This document shows positions 42,516 to 50,145 of a DNA stretch of 64,000 nt, in pieces (positions within the stretch are counted from its first letter, which is position 1; each line of letters begins with the position of its first letter). A model generated the notes under the pieces. It ran no database searches. It worked only from the letters and a program-made list of their open reading frames with translations, and had not been told where the DNA came from. The stretch lies in assembly GCA_965219515.1 (NCBI GenBank), contig OZ244776.1, forward strand, positions 930,001 to 994,000, written 5' to 3'. The DNA is from Ilyomonas sp965219515 (GTDB lineage Bacteria; Bacteroidota; Bacteroidia; Chitinophagales; Chitinophagaceae). Both the position numbers and the translations under genes were made by a program.

Positions 42516-43925
42516 CTAAGAAACACGTGCTGCGTTCAGTTCTCCTGCCATCAATTCTTCAATTTGATTGTACCATTTTGTATCTGCCAGGCTATCTGCC
42601 AGCAACGGCACCGTTAAACCATAATCTTCAATGGTAGCATGTTCTAAAAGGAGATACTTTTTTTGCAAGCCCCAGTTTAAAATATTCATTGTATCCTGTT
42701 TATCTACATGGATAAGCGATTCTTTTACCAATGTTATCAAATACCTGGTGAGGCTTTGTTTTAATTCGGTATCAGACGTAATATGTTTCATGTGGCTTAT
42801 CGCATTCAATAAAGTTGTTTTTTCTACCGGGCAAATATGCGAAATGAGTATATCGCCGTCAGCGTTTAACCGTTTGTGTTTGTATTCATACACATTAATC
42901 AGCAGGTTTAAATCATCAGGATGAGACCAGTCTAACTGGCCTCTGAAAAATTTTTCGCTGTAACCCGGCGGATTCCCTTTAAAAATAACAGGTATATCGC
43001 GGTTTGATAACTGAATATAGTACAACGCTACCTCAAGATTTTCTACCGGCCATTCCAGGTTTTTTACAATCATAAAATTGCTATGCCCTTTTTCCGACTG
43101 CATAATGCCGTTTAACAACAAAGCAGCGGCTTCTTTTGCATTCTGTGCAGTTACATATTTGCCGGGCGAATGAATGGCGATGTAATTGCTAAGCCGGCTG
43201 TCTGCCTCCAGCTCATCGTTCATTAAACTGTTATCAATAATGTGTGTAAACCTCGCCATCGAATACAACGCTCGACCGGTTCGGGCATACGTGTCAAAAA
43301 TGTATTCGCAGTATTTTTTTGTTTGCGCATACACTTCATTGGTAAAATAACGACTGGCTTTTCCGGTAGAAGAAAAGATGCACTGCTTAACGCTCTTTGT
43401 CTGCTCGCACGCATTTACAACATTCAATGTGCCGATAACATTGGTTTGAAACGCATCATACGCATTTCTTTCCGCATAACCGGGACTTCGCTGCGCTGCG
43501 GTATGAAACACAAAGCGAGGCTGATAAACAGAAAACGCATTTATTACTTCTTCTTCGTTTCTGATATCGCACGCAACATATTGAATGCGGCTGTCTGAAG
43601 CCGGAACAGCAAACGCGCAATTGATGTCGAGGACAACAATTTTTATAACATCAAATTTCAGGAGTTCATTTATCAGATTGGCGCCCACGCATCCCAAACC
43701 ACCGGTAACAACACAAACGCCGTCTTTTAGTTGCTCATTTATTCTTGCAAAAGGCAAACTTAATGTTCTGCCGAGCGAAGGTTCAAACGGATTATTTTCG
43801 AGTCTGCCCTGCGCATGATATACTTGTATTAATCTTTTTGTAAGTTGAACAAGTTCGGAGTAGGCTTCCGGTTGTTTCACATTTTCCGATAGCTGCCAGA
43901 TACGTTTATAAACCTCTTCAGTCAT
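42516..43925 (-). CDS. SDR-type nucleotide-sugar epimerase/dehydratase-like protein
   Basis: A 469-residue protein of the extended short-chain dehydrogenase family. After a ~65-residue helical N-terminus comes the NAD-binding GxxGxxG as VCVVTGGLGCVGANLI, then ACDIRNEEEVINAF, HTAAQRSPGYAERN, and YAQTKKYCEYIF holding the YxxxK catalytic pair. The C-terminal ~170 residues are unfamiliar. PolyS-biosynthesis-like (CapD/epimerase) folds alter nucleotide sugars. It is 19 bp upstream of the JAMM gene, so it may be co-transcribed with the sulfur-carrier genes, an unusual pairing. Confidence 0.7.
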   Translation of the reverse strand: MTEEVYKRIWQLSENVKQPEAYSELVQLTKRLIQVYHAQGRLENNPFEPSLGRTLSLPFARINEQLKDGVCVVTGGLGCVGANLINELLKFDVIKIVVLDINCAFAVPASDSRIQYVACDIRNEEEVINAFSVYQPRFVFHTAAQRSPGYAERNAYDAFQTNVIGTLNVVNACEQTKSVKQCIFSSTGKASRYFTNEVYAQTKKYCEYIFDTYARTGRALYSMARFTHIIDNSLMNDELEADSRLSNYIAIHSPGKYVTAQNAKEAAALLLNGIMQSEKGHSNFMIVKNLEWPVENLEVALYYIQLSNRDIPVIFKGNPPGYSEKFFRGQLDWSHPDDLNLLINVYEYKHKRLNADGDILISHICPVEKTTLLNAISHMKHITSDTELKQSLTRYLITLVKESLIHVDKQDTMNILNWGLQKKYLLLEHATIEDYGLTVPLLADSLADTKWYNQIEELMAGELNAARVS

Positions 43926-44370
43926 GTTTGTTGGTTATCAATATCAGATTAAAATAATAAACCGGTTTACCTTTTGTGTGTTACCAAGGCAATATTTTTT
44001 TACAAAGCAGCGAAGTGAAGTCAGGAAAAACAATTTTTAATTTTTATAAAAACGATACTATCTGCACTTTGGTTTTAAAATCAACATCGCAATCATTTCT
44101 TCTGATTTTTTGTTTTGCAAATTAAGGCATTTTAAAATTGTCAGTAAAAATGGTATGTTTTTAAGTTATAAAATATAGGATTGTGGCTTGATAATAAGAA
44201 GAGTATAAAAAATATTATTATATACAATTTAACTGAAATTATCAAAAAAAATTGTGTGTTGCAATAAGAAACGGGTAATTATAAACAGCTTATCTATGCT
44301 TAGATGCACTTTAGAAATGATTCGTTTTTGTAAGTTTGTAGATTCGCATATATCAACAGAGTTTTTCTTT
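43926..44370. other. Divergent intergenic region; candidate promoter for the DUF4440 gene
   Basis: About 445 bp between the SDR gene (minus) and the SnoaL/DUF4440 lipoprotein (plus), AT-rich. TAAGTTTG at 44331-44338 fits TAnnTTTG and lies 32 nt before the ATG at 44371, but its -33 box is poor (TTTA at 44310-44313). No RNA gene or ORF with family features was seen. Confidence 0.4.
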
Positions 44371-44820
44371 ATGAAGCAAAGCGTTTACCTCATTTTCTTT
44401 TTACTTGTATTGGCAACGGGTTGTACAGATAAATCAATTTCACAAAACGAGAGGAAAGAAGCGATACAGGAAATCAGCGAAGCGGAAAAAAAATTTGCCG
44501 GCTTGTGTATAAAGAAAGGTGTTGAAAAAGCATTCGCATTTTATGCAGATGACAGTGCGCGCATTCGCTCGGCGGATAGTTTAATCTCGGGCAAAAAAGC
44601 AATACAGAAATATTATGCCCAGCCATTTTTTAAAAAAGTTACGTTGCAATGGAGTCCCGATTTTGTGGATGCCGCAGCAAGTGGCGACATTGGTTATACC
44701 TTCGGGCGATATACCTTGATAATTACAGACAGAAAAGGAAAGAAAAACATTACCAAAGGCATTTTTCATACCGTTTGGAAAAAGAAGAACGGCGCCTGGA
44801 AATTTGTTTGGGATAGCTGA
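44371..44820 (+). CDS. SnoaL/DUF4440-like lipoprotein
   Basis: A 149-residue protein from ATG 44371 (MKQSVYLIFFLLVLATGC). The 39 extra upstream residues of the longest frame look spurious. The lipobox is ATGC (Cys18). The mature part has an NTF2-like fold pattern: EAEKKFAGLCIKKGVEKAFAFYADDSARIRSADSLISGKKAIQKYYAQP, then GDIGYTFGRYTLI and TKGIFHTVWKKKNGAWKFVWDS. NTF2-like lipoproteins bind small ligands or act in stress responses; the ligand here is unknown. It ends 39 bp before the HD-domain gene. Confidence 0.82.
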   Translation: MKQSVYLIFFLLVLATGCTDKSISQNERKEAIQEISEAEKKFAGLCIKKGVEKAFAFYADDSARIRSADSLISGKKAIQKYYAQPFFKKVTLQWSPDFVDAAASGDIGYTFGRYTLIITDRKGKKNITKGIFHTVWKKKNGAWKFVWDS

Positions 44821-44859
44821 AGAATTTTGAAATTCGTTTTTTAAATTTTTATAACTTCT

Positions 44860-45399
44860 ATGAATGTTCAAACGCTGTATCAACAGGCGCTTGCTTTTGC
44901 GGCCCAAAAACACGAAGCTTCGCAACAAAAAGTAAAAGGTACCAATTTGCCATACCTTGTGCATGTAGTTGATGTTGCGATGGAAATTTTAATTGCCGCG
45001 CCGCAATCGGGCGATTTTGATTTGCCGTTAGCCGTTCAAACCGCTTTACTGCACGATACGGTGGAAGACACCGATACAAGTATTGAAGAAATAAATCAGT
45101 TATTCGGGCATCAGATTGCCGTTGGCGTTAAGGCGTTAACCAAAGATGAAAGCCTGCCAAAAGATGACCAGATAAAGGATAGCGTTAGCCGCATCAGGCA
45201 ACTGCAAAAAGAAATCTGGGCGGTAAAATTGGCCGACCGGATTGCCAACCTGATGCCGCCGCCCGCAGACTGGAACAACGAAAAAATAAAGCATTATATC
45301 AGCGATTCAAATATGATTTTAGAAGCGTTGAAAGAAGGGAATATTTATCTGGCAAACCGCCTGTCGGAAAAAATAAAAGAATATAAGCAATACTTATAA
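44860..45399 (+). CDS. HD-domain hydrolase (MESH1/SpoT-like, possible (p)ppGpp hydrolase)
   Basis: A 179-residue cytoplasmic HD protein. LPYLVHVVDVAMEILIAAPQSG provides the first His, ALLHDTVEDTDTSIEEINQLFG holds the HD pair, and WAVKLADRIANLMPPPADW resembles the KLAD region of the SpoT/MESH1 hydrolase domain. There is no synthetase, TGS or ACT domain, so it is a small stand-alone hydrolase. (p)ppGpp or NADPH is the family substrate; which it is here is inferred. It is 39 bp downstream of the DUF4440 lipoprotein gene. Confidence 0.8.
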   Translation: MNVQTLYQQALAFAAQKHEASQQKVKGTNLPYLVHVVDVAMEILIAAPQSGDFDLPLAVQTALLHDTVEDTDTSIEEINQLFGHQIAVGVKALTKDESLPKDDQIKDSVSRIRQLQKEIWAVKLADRIANLMPPPADWNNEKIKHYISDSNMILEALKEGNIYLANRLSEKIKEYKQYL

Positions 45400-45499
45400 A
45401 AGGTTCTTAGTCAAAGATTTTATAATCATCAATGAATAAATCGCTATTTTTCCAACGCTAATACAAAAAAACCAATCGAAAAATTAATTATCCATTCTT

Positions 45500-47029
45500 A
45501 TGAGTCTTTTCACAAAGAAGTCTTTGTCGGTATTAATGTCTGAAGCCGCTGAAAGCGAAAAAGGGTTAAAGCGCACATTGACCGCCGGTTCATTAATCGC
45601 ATTAGGCATCGGTGCCATTATAGGCGCAGGTTTGTTTGTAAGAACGGCTGCTGCCGCCGCACAGAATGCCGGACCATCGGTTACCATCGGGTTTATTGTG
45701 GCTGCTATTGGCTGTGCCCTGGCAGGTTTGTGTTATGCCGAGTTGTCTTCATCCATTCCCATTGCAGGCAGCGCCTATACATATAGTTATGCAACGATGG
45801 GAGAGCTGGTTGCCTGGATCATAGGTTGGGATTTAATACTGGAATATGCCGTAGGCGCAGCCACAGTAGGCATAGCCTGGAGCGAATATCTGAATAATTT
45901 ACTGGTTAATGTAATCGGCTGGAAAGCCATTCCATATGAGTGGTGTCATTCGCCGTTTGAAAAATTATATGATCCCAACACACATGCTATGCTGGCGCAC
46001 GGCATTGTAAATATTCCGGCGTTAGCTATTGTTTCGCTGCTCACACTTTTACTAATCCGTGGCACGCAGGAATCGGCTGTGGTAAACGGCATTATCGTAA
46101 TCACTAAAGTCGCCATCGTTATTTTATTTATCATTATTGGCTGGCAGTTTATCAATCCGGTGAATCACAATCCTTACATTCCGCCTTCTTCAACATATAC
46201 CGATCACGAAGGATTGCCGCATAATTTTGGCGGCTTTTGGGGAATCATCGGTGCGGCTGGCGTTGTGTTTTTTGCATTTATCGGTTTCGATGCGGTAAGC
46301 ACGGCCGCACAGGAAGCTAAAAATCCGAAGCGCGATATGCCCATTGGTATTTTGGGTTCATTGGTTATTTGCACCGTGCTGTATATTTTGTTTGCTCACG
46401 TGCTCACAGGTGTTGCCACTACCGAAGATTTCAGAACGTCGGGAAAAGAAGCGTCTGTTGCGTTTGCCATTCAAAAATATATGATTGGCTATAACTGGCT
46501 TGCCCAGCTTGTTACCATTGCTATTCTTGCCGGTTTTTCATCCGTTATTCTTGTTATGCTGCTCGGTCAGTCGAGGGTATTTTATTCCATGAGTAAAGAT
46601 GGATTGTTGCCAAGAACATTCAGCGATATTCACCCGAAATACAAAACGCCTTACAAAGCCAGCTTGTTTATTCTCATCATCGTTGGCTTTTTTGCCGGTT
46701 TTATACCCGGTGATATTGTTGGCGATATGACGAGCATCGGAACATTATTCGCTTTTATGCTGGTATGTGCGGCGGTAATTGTGTTGCGAAAAACGGATCC
46801 TGATTTGCCACGACAATTTAAAACGCCTTTTGTTCCTTTTGTGCCGATATTGGGAATAGTTGTTTGCGGATTAATGATTTTAGGATTGGGTTGGCCCAAC
46901 TGGCTTCGGTTGATCGCCTGGCTGCTGATTGGCTTTGTGGTATATTTCGGATATGGCAAAAAGCATAGCCTGGTTCAAAAAGGAATCACTGAATTTCCTG
47001 CCGATCCACCGGGCGATGCTTTGCACTAA
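45500..47029 (+). CDS. Amino-acid permease (APC superfamily)
   Basis: A 509-residue transporter with about 12-14 TM segments. TAGSLIALGIGAIIGAGLFVRTAAAAAQNAGPSVTIGFIVAAIGCALAGLCYAELSSSIPIAGSAYTYSYATMGELVAWIIGWDLILEYAVGAATV is the conserved APC start, as in cationic amino-acid transporters. FFAFIGFDAVSTAAQEAKNPKRDMPIGILGS is the second signature. Substrate unknown, probably a basic or branched amino acid. It is followed by a rho-independent terminator at 47060-47087. No operon partner. Confidence 0.92.
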   Translation: MSLFTKKSLSVLMSEAAESEKGLKRTLTAGSLIALGIGAIIGAGLFVRTAAAAAQNAGPSVTIGFIVAAIGCALAGLCYAELSSSIPIAGSAYTYSYATMGELVAWIIGWDLILEYAVGAATVGIAWSEYLNNLLVNVIGWKAIPYEWCHSPFEKLYDPNTHAMLAHGIVNIPALAIVSLLTLLLIRGTQESAVVNGIIVITKVAIVILFIIIGWQFINPVNHNPYIPPSSTYTDHEGLPHNFGGFWGIIGAAGVVFFAFIGFDAVSTAAQEAKNPKRDMPIGILGSLVICTVLYILFAHVLTGVATTEDFRTSGKEASVAFAIQKYMIGYNWLAQLVTIAILAGFSSVILVMLLGQSRVFYSMSKDGLLPRTFSDIHPKYKTPYKASLFILIIVGFFAGFIPGDIVGDMTSIGTLFAFMLVCAAVIVLRKTDPDLPRQFKTPFVPFVPILGIVVCGLMILGLGWPNWLRLIAWLLIGFVVYFGYGKKHSLVQKGITEFPADPPGDALH

Positions 47030-47059
47030 ATCATAATTGATTTACGAATTAATATATTG

Positions 47060-47087
47060 CAGCCGCTATCAAAAGCGGCTGTTTTTC
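47060..47087 (+). terminator. Rho-independent terminator after the permease gene
   Basis: Stem CAGCCGCT (47060-47067) with AGCGGCTG (47074-47081), a 6-nt loop, then a T run of five or six bases from 47082. It is 31 bp downstream of the permease stop. Confidence 0.8.
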
Positions 47088-47090
47088 TTA

Positions 47091-47121
47091 TTGTTTGCCT
47101 GCCTTGCTTGCTTTACATTTG
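47091..47121 (+). promoter_or_regulatory. Candidate promoter for yebC
   Basis: TTG (47091-47093) followed after 20 bp by TACATTTG (47114-47121), an exact TAnnTTTG match, 57 nt before the yebC ATG. It is just downstream of the permease terminator, which makes it well placed to start a new unit. Confidence 0.5.
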
Positions 47122-47178
47122 CAGCCGTTATTTTGTAATTTATCATTCATATTTATCACTCTTTATTCATCTAAAGAT

Positions 47179-47889
47179 ATGGGACGCATATTTGAAGTAA
47201 GAAAAGCCACCATGTTTGCCCGCTGGGACAAAATGGCAAAACAGTTTACCCGCATCGGTAAAGAAATAGCCATAGCTGTAAAAGCCGGTGGTCCCGACCC
47301 GGCTACCAATTCGGCATTGCGCCGCTGCATACAGAACGCCAAAGGCGTAAATATGCCAAAAGACAGGGTAGAAGCGGCTATTAAACGTGCGCAGGGCAAA
47401 GAAATGGACAACTATGAAGAAGTTGTTTATGAAGGTTACGCACCGCACGGCATTGCCATAATGGTAGAAACGGCGACCGATAACCACACCAGAACCGTAG
47501 CCAATCTCCGCAATATTTTTAAAAAAGGCGACGGTGTATTGGGAAACAGCGGTTCGGTAAGTTTTTTATTTAACCGGATGGGCGAATTTAAAGTGGCTAA
47601 AGAAGGATTGGATCCTGAAGAACTGGAACTTGATTTAATAGATTTCGGACTGGAAGAAATAGGTGAAGATGAGGAAGGAAATATCATCATCAGAACGCCT
47701 TATGAAGAATTCGGGCACATGAGCAAAGCGCTGGAAGATAAAGGCATAGACCCGATAAGCGCAGAGCTTACACGCCTGCCTGCTACAACCACACATTTAG
47801 ATGAGGAACAGTCGAAAGAGGTATGGGAACTGGTTGATAAACTGGAGCAGGACGAAGACGTGCAAAAAGTATATTATAATCTGAGTTAA
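47179..47889 (+). CDS. yebC: YebC/PmpR family DNA-binding regulator / translation-associated protein
   Basis: A 236-residue protein from ATG 47179 (MGRIFEVRKATMFARWDKMAKQFTRIGKEIAIAVKAGGPDPATN). The frame's earlier ATG at 47095 adds 28 residues with no family resemblance. It has ALRRCIQNAKGVNMPKDRVEAAIKRAQG, VVYEGYAPHGIAIMVETATDNHTRTVANLRNIFKKGDGVLGNSGSVSFLF, and the acidic EELELDLIDFGLEEIGEDEEGN, all canonical. YebC proteins act as transcription regulators or assist translation of polyproline stretches. Stand-alone unit with its own promoter candidate. Confidence 0.95.
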   Translation: MGRIFEVRKATMFARWDKMAKQFTRIGKEIAIAVKAGGPDPATNSALRRCIQNAKGVNMPKDRVEAAIKRAQGKEMDNYEEVVYEGYAPHGIAIMVETATDNHTRTVANLRNIFKKGDGVLGNSGSVSFLFNRMGEFKVAKEGLDPEELELDLIDFGLEEIGEDEEGNIIIRTPYEEFGHMSKALEDKGIDPISAELTRLPATTTHLDEEQSKEVWELVDKLEQDEDVQKVYYNLS

Positions 47890-47905
47890 CCTCACCCGTC
47901 CAATT

Positions 47906-47925
47906 CCTCTCCACAAGTGGAGAGG
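47906..47925. repeat. Short perfect hairpin between yebC and rsmI
   Basis: CCTCTCCAC (47906-47914) and GTGGAGAGG (47917-47925) form a 9-bp stem with a 2-nt loop, preceded by CCTCACCCG. This wording resembles a widely dispersed intergenic repeat in Bacteroidota. It may also serve as a bidirectional terminator between the convergent genes, though the T run is missing. Confidence 0.55.
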
Positions 47926-47962
47926 TGTAATAAAAACAAATGCTAAGATGGTTTGTTTTTAT

Positions 47963-48628
47963 TTATTCTTTTCCCGCAACAACAATTACAATTTCGCCTT
48001 TTACCTCTTTCTGCAAAAAATAATCGTGAACATGTTGTAAAGAACCTTGCTTATTTTCTTCAAACATCTTTGTTAGCTCACGGCTGATGCTGCATTGCCT
48101 GTCGGCCCCAAAATATTGAATCAGTTCTTTTAGCGTTTTTACCAATCGCATCGGGCTTTCATAAAAAACCATTGTGCGTTCTTCATCTGATAATTTAGTC
48201 AGCAGCTTATGTCTGCCTTTTTTTAACGGTAAAAATCCCTCGAATGTAAACCGGTTAAGTGGCAAACCGCTGTTAACAAGCGCCGGAACAAAAGCCGTTG
48301 CACCGGGCAGGCATTCAACTTTAATATTGTTTTTATGGCATTCTCTCACCAATAAAAAAGCAGGATCAGAAATGCCGGGTGTTCCCGCATCTGTAATCAA
48401 TGCCATGTTTTTACCAGCAAGTAACTGGTCAATAATGTGCTGTAAAATTTTATGCTCGTTGTGCTGATGATACGATGATAACGGCTTCCGGATATTGTAA
48501 TGCAGCAGCAGTTTGGATGAGTTGCGCGTGTCTTCGCAAAGAATAACATCTGCGGCTTGCAATACTTCTAACGCACGCAACGTGATGTCTTTTAAATTAC
48601 CGATTGGTGTAGGAACCAGGTGAAGCAT
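47963..48628 (-). CDS. rsmI: 16S rRNA (cytidine(1402)-2'-O)-methyltransferase
   Basis: A 221-residue tetrapyrrole-methylase-fold RNA methyltransferase. LHLVPTPIGNLKDITLRALEVLQAADVILCEDTRNSSKLL, ALITDAGTPGISDPAFLLV, LPGATAFVPALVNSGLP and TMVFYESPMRLVKTL are all RsmI signatures. It adds a 2'-O-methyl group to C1402 of 16S rRNA. It is shorter than the E. coli enzyme at the C-terminus, which is common in Bacteroidota. Convergent with yebC. Upstream (48636-48700) lies an inverted repeat. Confidence 0.93.
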   Translation of the reverse strand: MLHLVPTPIGNLKDITLRALEVLQAADVILCEDTRNSSKLLLHYNIRKPLSSYHQHNEHKILQHIIDQLLAGKNMALITDAGTPGISDPAFLLVRECHKNNIKVECLPGATAFVPALVNSGLPLNRFTFEGFLPLKKGRHKLLTKLSDEERTMVFYESPMRLVKTLKELIQYFGADRQCSISRELTKMFEENKQGSLQHVHDYFLQKEVKGEIVIVVAGKE

Positions 48629-48635
48629 AAATTCA

Positions 48636-48700
48636 ATTTGAAAATTTGAGAATGTGTCTATTTGAACAATTGTATTACGGGAATCTTCAAATTTTCAAAT
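48636..48700. repeat. 14-bp perfect inverted repeat with 37-nt loop
   Basis: ATTTGAAAATTTGA (48636-48649) and TCAAATTTTCAAAT (48687-48700) are perfectly complementary and separated by 37 nt, between the rsmI start and the purS stop. Another partial TTTTCAAATTA copy lies at about 48709-48718. It is AT-rich, so partly expected by composition. Confidence 0.5.
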
Positions 48701-48719
48701 CAATACATTTTCAAATTAA

Positions 48720-48965
48720 TTAATTCACCATTTCTATTTCATACCATTCCATCACCGGGTTGGCAAGTAATTTTTTGGCGGCTTCTTCCGCTAAATTCCG
48801 TGCGGCTTCTTCGCTGTCAGCCTCAATCTGCATGGTGATATGTTTGCCGATGCGGACATCCGTTATGCCATGAAGATTGAGATTTTGCAAACCGCCTAAC
48901 ACCGCTTTTCCCTGCGGGTCTAACAAATCTTTTAACGGCATTACTTTTATCTGAACATTATACAT
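48720..48965 (-). CDS. purS: Phosphoribosylformylglycinamidine synthase subunit PurS
   Basis: An 81-residue protein: YNVQIKVMPLKDLLDPQGKAVLGGLQNLNLHGITDVRIGKHITMQIEADSEEAARNLAEEAAKKLLANPVMEWYEIEMV. PurS is the small dimerising subunit that bridges PurL and PurQ in the FGAM synthase complex of purine synthesis. In this window only purC is another pur gene. Its first 8 bp overlap the 3' end of the pssA gene, pointing to co-translation. Confidence 0.92.
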   Translation of the reverse strand: MYNVQIKVMPLKDLLDPQGKAVLGGLQNLNLHGITDVRIGKHITMQIEADSEEAARNLAEEAAKKLLANPVMEWYEIEMVN

Positions 48966-49776
48966 TTTGAATGATAGTTACTGGTTTAAAAATCAAAGAT
49001 AAAATGACGTAGGCAATAAATGCAACCGGAACAGCAAACCATCCCGCAACAAAAGCGGTAACAAGAGCAATTACGGCTACAATAATAAATGGCAGAAAGG
49101 TTTTCAGCGAAGCGTTTTTAAATTTCAATGCCAGCATTGGTAAAGTAGAAACCATGAGATAACCAACGATTAAAATGATGGCATACCAAAACCATTGATT
49201 TAAAAACAAAGTATAAACAAAAGAACTGTTTGTATAAAAATAAATCAACGGAAACGATGCGATGAGCAAGCCTGCCGCCGGTATAGGGACGCCTTTGAAG
49301 CCATAGCTTTCTTGTGTATCAATATTAAATCTTCCCAACCGGTATGCACCGGCGCAGGGGATGATAAATGCCGGTAAAAGCCACGCTGTGCTGATGTTTA
49401 AGCCATCGGGAAACTGCGAAAAACTGTAACGTAAAAACGTGTAAATTATAAAGCCCGGCGCTACACCAAAACTCACCACATCACTTAACGAATCTAACTG
49501 CGCACCCAATAAAGAAGAAGATTTGAATAACCGGGCAACAAAGCCATCCAGAAAATCTATAATGGCTGCGCAGCCGATAAAAACAGAACCCCAAACCATT
49601 TGTTCGGGTAAAATAACTAAACTATTGCCTGTTTCGTCTGTTGTGTACGTAAGTCCGGGTTGAAGGACAGAGACGATAGCCAAACAACCAAAAACGAGAT
49701 TGAGCAACGTAAGAATATTAGGGATAGCAGACAACGGTCTATGGTCAGCAGTATCTGCAATTGATGAGTTGTTCAT
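48958..49776 (-). CDS. pssA: CDP-diacylglycerol--serine O-phosphatidyltransferase
   Basis: A 272-residue membrane protein that makes phosphatidylserine from CDP-diacylglycerol and serine. The CDP-alcohol phosphatidyltransferase motif is DFLDGFVARLFKSSSLLGAQLDSLSDVVSFG (DG-x2-AR-x8-G-x3-D-x3-D). Six to eight TM segments are present. The start overlaps, in an ATGA arrangement, the TGA stop of the broken four-helix-bundle gene upstream. It overlaps purS by 8 bp. Phosphatidylserine is the precursor of phosphatidylethanolamine, the main lipid of these bacteria. Confidence 0.9.
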   Translation of the reverse strand: MNNSSIADTADHRPLSAIPNILTLLNLVFGCLAIVSVLQPGLTYTTDETGNSLVILPEQMVWGSVFIGCAAIIDFLDGFVARLFKSSSLLGAQLDSLSDVVSFGVAPGFIIYTFLRYSFSQFPDGLNISTAWLLPAFIIPCAGAYRLGRFNIDTQESYGFKGVPIPAAGLLIASFPLIYFYTNSSFVYTLFLNQWFWYAIILIVGYLMVSTLPMLALKFKNASLKTFLPFIIVAVIALVTAFVAGWFAVPVAFIAYVILSLIFKPVTIIQNV

Positions 49777-50129
49777 TCTGACAAAGATTTAATCAAAGAT
49801 TGTATCATAATAATCAGTTTCTCATACTTATTATATTTATCTGCAAACATTGTTTCATTAATATAAGATCTTTGTTAAGCAAGATATAAACAACCGATAA
49901 CCTCTAATCCTGAACGATTTGCTATTATTAAAAATCTTCTGAACTCGGCATTTGTATGAAGCGTTGAGCCTTCCGTAATATTTAGTAAAATAGAATCGGC
50001 AGCGCGTTTTATTTGCGATGTCAGAATAAATAATTCATCCTTTGGAAATGTTTTAACCATATCAGCAACTTCGCCGGATAGACATAAAGCAGTCTGCCAG
50101 ATTTTTAAATTCTCAAATTTAAAAGACAT
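49773..50129 (-). pseudogene. Four-helix-bundle (23S rRNA IVP-like) protein broken by one in-frame TAA
   Basis: The first 84 codons encode FENLKIWQTALCLSGEVADMVKTFPKDELFILTSQIKRAADSILLNITEGSTLHTNAEFRRFLIIANRSGLEVIGCLYLA, the four-helix-bundle family. A TAA (49877-49875) then stops it, but the same frame continues QRSYINETMFADKYNKYEKLIIMIQSLIKSL to a TGA at 49775-49773. Together this gives about 118 residues, the usual family length, and the continuation matches the fourth helix. One substitution (for example AAA to TAA) explains it. The TGA overlaps the pssA start. Function of the family is unclear. Confidence 0.8.
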
Positions 50130-50145
50130 ATTTATGATTATGGCT

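Noticed and set aside
47906..47925. The perfect CCTCTCC hairpin as a CRISPR or tRNA element
   Set aside because: Only a single copy is present, with no spacers, and it has no cloverleaf. It fits a dispersed intergenic repeat or weak terminator.
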